From NCBI GenBank assembly GCA_027068915.1, contig JAMOLT010000037.1, positions 1 through 64,000 of the forward strand: a DNA stretch of 64,000 nt, read 5' to 3'. The notes beneath the pieces were generated by a model that saw nothing but the letters and a program-made list of their open reading frames with translations, had not been told where the DNA came from and did not search any database. Below, piece after piece: positions 57,026 through 64,000 of the stretch (the first letter of the stretch is position 1; each line of letters opens with the position of its first letter). The translations under genes and the position numbers were made by a program. Source of the stretch: Sedimenticola sp. Its GTDB lineage: Bacteria > Pseudomonadota > Gammaproteobacteria > Chromatiales > Chromatiaceae.

Positions 57026-58204
57026 TCAGAGGGCGACGATGCGATCCAGTGCCTTTTCCAGGTTCTCCATGCTGGTGGCTACGGAAAAGCGAATATGCCC
57101 CTGCATGCCGAAAGCCGTGCCGGGTATCAGCGCCACGCCCGCTTTTTCGATCAGGTATTCCGCCAGTTCCAGGTCATTGTTGACGCCGTTCAGGCGTTCA
57201 ATAAAGCCCCTGGCAGATGGAAACACATAAAAAGTGCCATCTGTCGGCAAGGCCTCCATGCCATCGATGGTGTTCAGACGCTCCACCACATAGTCATGGC
57301 GTTTCTTGAACTCCTGGAGCATTTCGGCAATGCAGTCCTGGGGGCCGTTCAAGGCTTCTTCCGCTGCGTATTGTGAAATGGAGCAGGGGTTGGAGGTGCT
57401 CTGGGACTGGATTTTCTTCATCGCCTTGATGATCTCCGCCGGGCCGCCGGCATAGCCGATGCGCCAGCCGGTCATGGAATAGGCCTTGGAGACGCCATTC
57501 AGCACCAGGGTGCGGTCATACAGATCCGGGCAGGCATTGAGGATGTTGACGAAGGGCATGCCGGTCCAGCGGATATGCTCATACATGTCGTCGGTGGCGA
57601 TGGCTATGCGGGGATGATTCCGCAACACCTCGCCCAGTGCGGCCAGCTCTTCCCGGGTATAGGCCATGCCGGTGGGGTTGGAAGGGCTGTTGATGATGAA
57701 CAGGCGTGTGTTTTCTGTTATGGAGGCTTCCAGTTGCTCCGGGGTGATCTTGAAATGCTGGTCCGCACCGGCGTGAATCAGCACCGGTGAGGCACCTGCC
57801 AGAATCACCATGTCCGGATAGGACACCCAGTAGGGTGCCGGGATGATTACTTCATCGCCAGGGTCCAGCATCGCCTGGGCCAGGTTGAAAAAGCTTTGCT
57901 TTCCGCCACTGGAAACCAGAATCTGCTCGGAACCGTATCCCAGCGCGTTGTCCCGTTGGAACTTGTCGATGATCGCCTGCTTCAACGAGGCGGTGCCATC
58001 TACGGCGGTGTATTTGGTTTTGCCTTCATCCATGGCTTTCTTTGCCGCATTTTTGATGTGCTCCGGTGTGTCAAAATCCGGCTCTCCGGCGCCAAGGCCA
58101 ATGACGTCTTCACCAGCAGCCCGCAAAGCAGCTGCCCGGGCAGTAATCGCCAGCGTGGGGGAAGGTTTGACAGCCTGTACGCGGTGGGAAAGTTTGATAT
58201 TCAT
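57026..58204 (-). CDS. aspC: aspartate aminotransferase (class I, subgroup Ib)
   Basis: A 392-residue PLP aminotransferase: LGAGEPDFDTPEHIKNAA near the N terminus, SSGGKQSFFN, INSPSNPTGMAY, and the Schiff-base lysine in NGVSKAYSMTGWRIGYAGGP. Arg in FSVATSMEN-region binds the alpha-carboxylate. It exchanges aspartate/2-oxoglutarate amino groups. It is divergent from uvrB with 78 bases between. Confidence 0.95.
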   Translation of the reverse strand: MNIKLSHRVQAVKPSPTLAITARAAALRAAGEDVIGLGAGEPDFDTPEHIKNAAKKAMDEGKTKYTAVDGTASLKQAIIDKFQRDNALGYGSEQILVSSGGKQSFFNLAQAMLDPGDEVIIPAPYWVSYPDMVILAGASPVLIHAGADQHFKITPEQLEASITENTRLFIINSPSNPTGMAYTREELAALGEVLRNHPRIAIATDDMYEHIRWTGMPFVNILNACPDLYDRTLVLNGVSKAYSMTGWRIGYAGGPAEIIKAMKKIQSQSTSNPCSISQYAAEEALNGPQDCIAEMLQEFKKRHDYVVERLNTIDGMEALPTDGTFYVFPSARGFIERLNGVNNDLELAEYLIEKAGVALIPGTAFGMQGHIRFSVATSMENLEKALDRIVAL

Positions 58205-58282
58205 GTGGTTTAGCCAGCTCTGTGGTTTATAAATCTTCCTTGGTTGTTATCATAGCCCAACATTGCGACAGTAAGAATCCCC

Positions 58283-60292
58283 ATGACGAAAGAATTTCAA
58301 CTAGTTTCTGATTTTTCTCCCGGCGGCGACCAGCCTGAAGCCATTTCCAGGCTCACAGAAGGCATTCGCAACGGTGAAGCGGGAATGACTCTCCTGGGTG
58401 TTACCGGATCGGGGAAAACCTTCAGTATCGCCAATGTGATTCAGGAATTGCAGCGGCCGGCCATCGTGCTGGCGCCGAACAAGACCCTGGCTGCGCAGCT
58501 GTATGGTGAGTTCCGGGAGTTCTTTCCGCATAATTCCGTGGAATATTTTGTTTCTTATTACGACTATTATCAGCCAGAGGCCTATGTCCCTGCATCGGAC
58601 ACTTTTATTGAAAAAGATGCCTCCATCAATGAGCATGTAGAGCAAATGCGTCTTTCCGCCACCAAGGCGCTGCTGGAACGCAGGGATACCATCATCGTGG
58701 CCACCGTGTCTGCGATCTATGGTTTGGGTGATCCACGCCAGTACATGTCCATGCTCCTGCATCTGGTGCGCGGAGAGCCTGTGGATCACCGGACGATCCT
58801 GCGGCGCCTGAGTGAACTGCAGTACACCCGCAATGAAACAGAACTGTATCGGGGTACATACCGGGTGCGGGGTGATGTCATTGATATTCACCCGGCTGAA
58901 TCCGAAGACGAAGCAGTGCGCATCGAGTTATTCGACGATGAGCTGGAATCCATCGCCCTGTTTGATCCCCTCACGGGGGAGGTGAAACGCCGGGTGCCGC
59001 GCTATACGGTCTATCCGAAAACCCACTACGCCACCCCGCGAGAGACGATTCTCGCTGCGGTGGAGCAGATAAAAGAGGAACTGAAAGAACGCCTGACCCA
59101 GCTGGATGGAATGAACAAGCTGGTGGAGTATCAGCGCCTTGAGCAAAGAACCCGGTTTGATCTGGAGATGATGCTGGAACTCGGTTACTGCTCCGGGATC
59201 GAAAACTATTCCCGCTATCTCAGCGGCCGCTTACCTGGCGAAGCGCCTCCCACCCTGTTTGATTATCTGCCCCCGGGGGCTCTGCTGGTGGTGGATGAAT
59301 CCCATGTCACCATTCCCCAGTTGGGCGCCATGTACAAGGGCGATCGTTCCCGCAAGGAAACCCTGGTGGAATACGGCTTCCGCCTGCCATCAGCCCTGGA
59401 TAACCGTCCTTTGCGTTTTGATGAATTTGAAGCGCGATCGCCTCAGACCATCTATGTATCAGCAACCCCGCGGGAATATGAAATCAACCATTCGGGAGAA
59501 GTGGTGGAGCAGGTGGTTCGTCCTACGGGGCTTGTTGATCCCGGGGTGGAGGTGCGCCCCGCAACAACCCAGGTGGATGATCTGCTGTCGGAAATCAATC
59601 TGCGGGTTGCCGAAAAAGAGCGAGTGCTGGTCACCACACTGACCAAAAAAATGGCGGAAGATCTGACTGACTATCTTATGGAGCATGATGTCAAGGTGCG
59701 CTACCTGCATTCGGATATCGATACCGTGGAGCGGGTGGAAATCATCCGGGATCTGCGCCTGGGGGAATTCGATGTACTGGTGGGCATCAACCTGCTGCGG
59801 GAAGGGCTGGATATGCCGGAAGTATCCCTGGTTGCAATACTGGATGCAGACAAGGAGGGTTTTCTCCGTTCTGTCGGATCATTGATTCAGACCATGGGTC
59901 GTGCCGCGCGCAATGTACGGGGCAAGGCGATTCTGTATGCAGACCGTATGACAGGCTCCATGAAACAGGCCATCGCAGAAACTGGACGCCGCCGGGCAAA
60001 GCAGATAGCCTTCAACAAAGAACACGGTATCACGCCAAAAACCATCCAGAAGAAAATCTCGGATATTATGGAGTCTGCATACCCTGGTGGTCAGAAATCA
60101 GCCAGGGAATATGCCCGGGTATCAGAAGAAGAGGCAGCCTATACCAGTCTCTCACCTGCGCAGCTGGCAAAAAAGCTGAAAGCAATGGAAGACGCCATGT
60201 ATCAGCATGCACGCGACCTGGAATTTGAAGAAGCTGCCCGTGTGCGGGACAAGATCAAGCGCCTGAAAGAGTTGGGGCTGGTGTATTTTTAA
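58283..60292 (+). CDS. uvrB: excinuclease ABC subunit B
   Basis: A 669-residue helicase-like repair protein with Walker [14 protein letters not shown] (about 39-51), the beta-hairpin region [16 protein letters not shown] box in [17 protein letters not shown], motif [11 protein letters not shown], and the C-terminal UVR domain ([24 protein letters not shown]). It verifies DNA damage with UvrA and loads UvrC. I see no LexA box in the 78-base gap upstream. Confidence 0.99.
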   Translation: MTKEFQLVSDFSPGGDQPEAISRLTEGIRNGEAGMTLLGVTGSGKTFSIANVIQELQRPAIVLAPNKTLAAQLYGEFREFFPHNSVEYFVSYYDYYQPEAYVPASDTFIEKDASINEHVEQMRLSATKALLERRDTIIVATVSAIYGLGDPRQYMSMLLHLVRGEPVDHRTILRRLSELQYTRNETELYRGTYRVRGDVIDIHPAESEDEAVRIELFDDELESIALFDPLTGEVKRRVPRYTVYPKTHYATPRETILAAVEQIKEELKERLTQLDGMNKLVEYQRLEQRTRFDLEMMLELGYCSGIENYSRYLSGRLPGEAPPTLFDYLPPGALLVVDESHVTIPQLGAMYKGDRSRKETLVEYGFRLPSALDNRPLRFDEFEARSPQTIYVSATPREYEINHSGEVVEQVVRPTGLVDPGVEVRPATTQVDDLLSEINLRVAEKERVLVTTLTKKMAEDLTDYLMEHDVKVRYLHSDIDTVERVEIIRDLRLGEFDVLVGINLLREGLDMPEVSLVAILDADKEGFLRSVGSLIQTMGRAARNVRGKAILYADRMTGSMKQAIAETGRRRAKQIAFNKEHGITPKTIQKKISDIMESAYPGGQKSAREYARVSEEEAAYTSLSPAQLAKKLKAMEDAMYQHARDLEFEEAARVRDKIKRLKELGLVYF

Positions 60293-60399
60293 CCCGGCAA
60301 CAATATATGTCGTATTCAGCCGCCGTGTGCTGGTTCGCAGATGCCGGATTGCTGGTGGGTGGCCAGGCTTTCATCGATAAGGATAAGGGATTGACAATA

Positions 60400-61185
60400 A
60401 TGTCGAATGACCGCGCCTGCCCATTGTGTTCATCAGAGCAACACAAATTGCTCCCACGCTATAGTCTGCAACACTGGCTTATCGCAGCCTGCCGCAGTTG
60501 TGCGTTTGTCTATCTGCGCAATCCAGTCGATTGTGGACAGCTCATGTCTGAGCATGCCTGGGAAAAAAGCAGCAAACGTGAGCGTACCCGGCGTCAGCGG
60601 GAGCGACCTATCCTTAACCGCATCAGCCGTGCCACCCGGTTCCGCTTTAAGCTGCGTAAAAACCGCAAAAAATTGCTGCTCGATGTCTTTGGTTCGGGAA
60701 GCAGGGTGATTGATGTCGGTTGTGGCCGTGGCAAGTTGTTACCCAAGCCCATTATTCCTTTCGGCATCGAAATCTCTCCGGTGCTGGCGGAAACAGCCGA
60801 CGACGCCATGCGAGAACGGGGAGGGCATTGTGTACATGCCCCGGCAATTGAGGGATTAGGTACCCTGGAGGCGAAGACCTTCGATGGTGTGTTACTCAAT
60901 TCCTTTCTGGAGCATGAAATCAAACCCTTGCCGCTGCTCAAGGAGGTTTTCCGGGTGTTGCGGCCAAACGGCACGGTCTATATCCGGGTGCCGAATTTCG
61001 GGTCGCTGAACCGCAAGTTGCTGGGAGCCAGGTGGTGTGGCTTCCGCTATCCAGATCATGTCAACTACTTTACCCCCGCCAGTTTGAAAGCGTTATGCCA
61101 CCGGGCGGGCTTTCGGATGCATCTGGTCAACCGCCTGAATATTCATCTGGATGACAATATCAAAGCGGTGCTCAATCCCCTTTGA
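60400..61185 (+). CDS. class I SAM methyltransferase with N-terminal zinc ribbon
   Basis: A 261-residue protein. Four Cys in CPLCSSEQ and CRSCAFVYL (about residues 7-40) form a zinc-ribbon, followed by a basic helical linker and a class I methyltransferase with motif I VIDVGCGRGKLLP, and the YIRVPNFGSLNRKLLGARW segment and PDHVNYFTPASL region known from small-molecule/sugar methyltransferases. ATG 60400 begins the zinc ribbon; an ATG 31 codons upstream is less likely. Substrate unknown, perhaps a polysaccharide or lipid sugar. Confidence 0.85.
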   Translation: MSNDRACPLCSSEQHKLLPRYSLQHWLIAACRSCAFVYLRNPVDCGQLMSEHAWEKSSKRERTRRQRERPILNRISRATRFRFKLRKNRKKLLLDVFGSGSRVIDVGCGRGKLLPKPIIPFGIEISPVLAETADDAMRERGGHCVHAPAIEGLGTLEAKTFDGVLLNSFLEHEIKPLPLLKEVFRVLRPNGTVYIRVPNFGSLNRKLLGARWCGFRYPDHVNYFTPASLKALCHRAGFRMHLVNRLNIHLDDNIKAVLNPL

Positions 61186-61216
61186 TTGTCCTGGGGTATT
61201 TGATCTGGAACAGGGA

Positions 61217-62038
61217 TCAGTTCTTTTCCGCGACAATGTAGGCAATCCAACCGGCGTCAGCGTCTGCTTCCGTTGCGGCGTAATATTCCCCGTCAGGTTC
61301 GCCGTCTTCATCCCAGCCTTGCCAATAGACGGATGCCCTGAAGCCAACTTCATGTAGTAGATCCTGTATTTCCGGCAAGGTCCAAAGACGCCAATGATAG
61401 ACAAAGGCCCGATCCAGGCGGGAACCGTCTGCAAACACAAAATGTATGCAGCAAGTCAGGTCATGGTTGATCGGATTGAAGTAGGTCTGCTCCCAGATAT
61501 AGGTGATATCGCCAACGCCGGTTTCCACTTCCCGCTCTTCCACGATTTCACAGAAGCTGTCGTATCCACCGTAAATGTCGAGAAAAAAGATCCCGTCGTC
61601 TTTTAGTGTGCGATGGGTGCGTTGAAAATAGGATTTGAGGGTACCCCTGTCCTTGAACAGCCAGTAACTGAAATTCATTGCAGAAATAATGTCGGGCTGT
61701 TCGGTGTCTGCTGCAAGCACATCGCCGTTGATCAGATGAATGCGTTTTCGTTCGGAAGCGTGCAGGTCGGCCAGATTGTTCTTTTTGCCCCATTTCAGCA
61801 CAGATTTATCCAGGTCGATACCAATGGCGCGGTTGTTCTTGTTTCGCTTCACCCATTCGCAGCAGACGTTTGCTGTGCCGCAGAAATCCTCGCGCAAAAG
61901 GCGTGCCGGTTTGTTGCGTAGGCTCTTGTAGGTGTCAGTAACAAAATCTACCTCCGACTCGGAACACTGAACCGACAGCTCGTACAGTTCGTGGATATCG
62001 GCCTGTTCAGCGAGGCTGGGTTTTGCATTTCGTTTCAT
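61217..62038 (-). CDS. class I SAM-dependent methyltransferase
   Basis: A 273-residue protein with motif I in LLREDFCGTANVCCEWVKRN (about 54-73), then AIGIDLDKSVLKWG, and the later DGIFFLDIYGGYDSF segment. It is cytosolic, with no signal. I do not know its substrate; related proteins are annotated only as methyltransferase-like. It starts at ATG 62038, about 170 bases from the tRNA-Ser gene, and converges on the zinc-ribbon methyltransferase. Confidence 0.85.
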   Translation of the reverse strand: MKRNAKPSLAEQADIHELYELSVQCSESEVDFVTDTYKSLRNKPARLLREDFCGTANVCCEWVKRNKNNRAIGIDLDKSVLKWGKKNNLADLHASERKRIHLINGDVLAADTEQPDIISAMNFSYWLFKDRGTLKSYFQRTHRTLKDDGIFFLDIYGGYDSFCEIVEEREVETGVGDITYIWEQTYFNPINHDLTCCIHFVFADGSRLDRAFVYHWRLWTLPEIQDLLHEVGFRASVYWQGWDEDGEPDGEYYAATEADADAGWIAYIVAEKN

Positions 62039-62205
62039 TGCGCAGGAGGGGGATTGTGAGAAGATACAGAACTATACTGAATCTTCCCTGTGATGGGAAT
62101 TCGCCTGAAAAAATCATGGGAACATTCGCCAGGGCATTGCGCTGGCGCTCGAAGTAGTTTAACCTTCGCACCCTGTTTTGCAACGGAGCGGCAAAGCGAA
62201 AAACT

Positions 62206-62297
<92 letters not shown>

Positions 62298-62377
62298 ACA
62301 AAAGCGTAAAGGCGCGAGGTGGATGGATCAGAGTCAATAAGTGGGTGTCCTAGTTTCCGCCGGGATTGCCAGGGATG

Positions 62378-62578
62378 CTACTTCATGGTTTCGATGAGCT
62401 TGATGTCCTGCCTGAGTATCTCGTTGACGAGCTGGGTAACCTCCATGCCCTTTGATTTGGCTCGTTCCTGGAGATAGCGTTGTACCTCATCATCCAGATA
62501 AACCGGCAGGTTTAATTTGGCGTTTTCGTGAAAAAACTTGCCTCGCGTACCTTTGGAAAAGTCATATTCCTGTTTCAT
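62378..62578 (-). CDS. brnA: BrnA-like antitoxin
   Basis: A 66-residue protein with the BrnA/CopG-type ribbon-helix-helix at its C-terminal two thirds (LNLPVYLDDEVQRYLQERAKSKGMEVTQLVNEILRQ) and an N-terminal segment KGTRGKFFHENAK that binds the toxin in this family. ATG 62578 overlaps the toxin gene's stop, the usual order brnT then brnA. It neutralises BrnT and represses the operon. It looks intact even though its toxin is frameshifted. Confidence 0.85.
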   Translation of the reverse strand: MKQEYDFSKGTRGKFFHENAKLNLPVYLDDEVQRYLQERAKSKGMEVTQLVNEILRQDIKLIETMK

Positions 62579-62875
62579 TGTGCTGTCTCGTATTGCCGTT
62601 GTTCATGTTTGGTGGCTGGCCGGGCGGAGATGATCCGCACATTGGCTGCATTATGATTGATTTCCAGATAGGTATGAACAACCAGTAGTAGTTTGCTGTT
62701 TTCTGCTTGTCCTAATGTAATCCAGCGCTCCTCTGCCTCGCTGTGTGCTTCATCCGGCATGGAGAGCATCGCGGAAAACCGTGGTTGCCAGCTCGAAACT
62801 AACGCCATGCTTACGTCTGTTGCTGGTGGCCTTGTTGGCATCCCATTCAAAGTGAAATGTAAAATTGCCAACCAT
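62575..62875 (-). pseudogene. brnT: brnT-type toxin gene, frameshifted
   Basis: From ATG 62875 a frame encodes 41 residues in BrnT style (FHFEWDANKATSNRRKHGVSFELATTVF) and stops at 62750-62752. From 62760 a different frame carries on with MPDEAHSEAEERWITLGQ, LLLVVHTYLE and VRIISARPATKHEQRQYE, the rest of a BrnT toxin (RNase of the RelE fold). One base too many (or two too few) near 62755-62765 separates them. Either the toxin is dead or the sequence has an error there. Confidence 0.82.
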
Positions 62876-63042
62876 ATTGTTTATCTATCTACCGGAAAGT
62901 GGTCAGTGTTTTGCCTAAAGGCCAGGTAAGCTTCCAGTGCAGCTATCGGGTCGTCGTCTTTCTGCATGATTGGTGTATTATATTACTTCACTCGAACCGC
63001 AACAGCTATTGATAATTCGGCATTAGGAACAAGGATCGTCCC
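62876..63042. other. gap between brnT and RHS remnant
   Basis: 167 bases. On the minus strand TAATATAAT lies near 62972-62980, a possible -10 for the brn genes, without a good -35. A 28-codon minus-strand frame ending next to brnT might be a leader, but nothing supports it further. Confidence 0.3.
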
Positions 63043-64000
63043 ATGAATTACCCCTATCCATTCGTTGGCATACTGTGTGCCCTTTGGGTGTTGCTATTCA
63101 CGGTCCCCACCCAAGCTGCCACAGGTCTGGTCATCGAACAAAGCGGCACGCACTATTCGGGGGCGACCTAAATGTCAGCGACGACCTGCCCAGCCGCATC
63201 ACCCGCACCGCCAGTGGCTGGCGCTGGGCGGACCGCAAGGGCAACTAGATCGACTACGACGCCGTTGGCAACCTCATCCGGCAGACCGACTCCCTGGGCC
63301 ACATCACCCATTACACCTATGACGGTGCCGGCAATCTCGTGCAGAAGCACGAACAAGGCGACCCCGCCACCCCCGACGACGACCGCCTCACCCAATACCA
63401 GTACGATGCCCGTAACCGGCGCATCCGCACCCAACACCCCGATGGCAGCGCCCAGACCCTCACCTACGACGGCGCGCACCTCAAAAGCATCCAGGACGAA
63501 ACCCAGGCCGTCATCCAGACCCTGCACTACGACAGCGAAGGCAACCTCGCCGGCACCACCGCCACCTGGGACAACGGCAGCCTGACCACCATCACCCAAA
63601 GCACCCCCGACAGGAACAAAAGCCTCGCCTACGATAGCGCCGGCCGGCTCAAGCAGGCCAAAGACGCCCAGAACCACCTCAAGGCTAGCTACCGCTACGA
63701 TCCCCTGGGCAGACGCATCCAAAAGACCACCTATGACGCCAGCGGCAACCCCGCCAGCACCACCTACTATCTCTACAGCGACGAAGGCCTCATCGGTGAA
63801 TATGACGCCACCGGCGCCCCCATCGCCACCTACGGCCACCAGCCGCAAAGCGAATACCAGACCACCCCTCTATGGAAAAAGACAAACTATGGGTATGTTT
63901 ATTACCACCGGGATCATCTGGGCACGCCCATCCTGCTCACCGATAAAAGCAATGCTACCCTTTGGGAGGCGAGGTACAGGGCGTTCGGGGAGCGGACTGT
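63043..64000 (+). pseudogene. RHS-repeat protein remnant, runs off the window
   Basis: ATG 63043 opens a 42-residue frame with a signal peptide (FVGILCALWVLLFTVPTQAA) that ends at TAA 63169-63171. The next frame then encodes RHS/YD repeats (YDAVGNLIRQTDSLGHITHYTYDGAGNL), interrupted by an in-frame TAG at 63246-63248, then open to the right edge with the RHS core end YHRDHLGTPILLTD. The DNA is richer in GC than its surroundings. A decayed or deletion-fused copy of an RHS gene; the toxin tip would be outside the window. Confidence 0.85.

Noticed and set aside
58205-58282. LexA box in front of uvrB
   Set aside because: No CTG-N10-CAG dyad is present in the 78-base gap.
62575-62871. 98-codon frame as an intact toxin
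   Set aside because: Its first 35 residues do not look like BrnT, while another frame carries the matching N-terminal sequence; a frameshift explains both.
63168-63848. 226-codon Gly/Val/Ala-rich minus-strand frame
   Set aside because: It is a shadow of the RHS repeats on the other strand; the composition is an artefact of GC-rich YD codons.

Overview
The window looks like chromosome from a gammaproteobacterium. The ribosomal block rpsP-rimM-trmD-rplS, sbcB, purB, arfB and uvrB read as gammaproteobacterial housekeeping genes, and base composition is in the mid-50s % GC by eye. An SHP/DHC/cytochrome b561 module, a Tll0287-type heme protein, arsenosugar genes and many heavy-metal pumps suggest a redox-versatile sediment, vent or sulfur-associated bacterium. 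That placement is inference; no rRNA gene or other decisive marker is present.

Layout. (1) 1-3017: the 3' end of a Bat-type VWA/TPR gene carrying a 9-bp minisatellite, then batD and a small membrane protein. (2) 3026-7808, minus strand: a tightly overlapping five-gene operon of a PLP-dependent decarboxylase, a cysteine-dioxygenase-like enzyme, two ATP-grasp ligases and an MFS transporter. It reads as a route from cysteine through cysteine sulfinate to a hypotaurine-like amine that is then ligated and exported; this is the best candidate here for an undescribed system. (3) 7983-11636: rpsP-rimM-trmD-rplS with terminator, then sbcB. (4) 11672-20613: a Na/phosphate symporter, a palindromic MITE-like element next to an ankyrin lipoprotein gene, a K+ channel/RCK operon, a DUF3108 protein, a Tll0287-like heme protein and a lipase-like hydrolase.

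(5) 20685-50762 is a metal, metalloid and redox region: a P1B-4-type metal ATPase; an SHP/DHC/cytochrome b561 operon ending in a PhoPQ-like two-component system; a cusCBA operon with a CzcI-like leader gene, a PII-like protein, a cytochrome c lipoprotein and a DUF302 protein; a copA-type Cu ATPase; an orphan beta-helix protein; an arsenosugar-type cluster (arsM, arsS-type radical SAM protein, two glycosyltransferases, a TVP38-rhodanese fusion and a sterol-desaturase-like protein) with a dyad-symmetric operator candidate; and a second RND efflux operon of CzcICBA type.

(6) 51020-62296: prolyl oligopeptidase, PhzF-like protein, arfB, an ArsJ organoarsenical exporter standing apart from the other ars genes, purB, aspC, uvrB, two methyltransferases and tRNA-Ser(GGA). 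(7) 62378-64000: a BrnTA-type toxin-antitoxin pair whose toxin gene is frameshifted, and a degenerate RHS-repeat gene that runs off the window.
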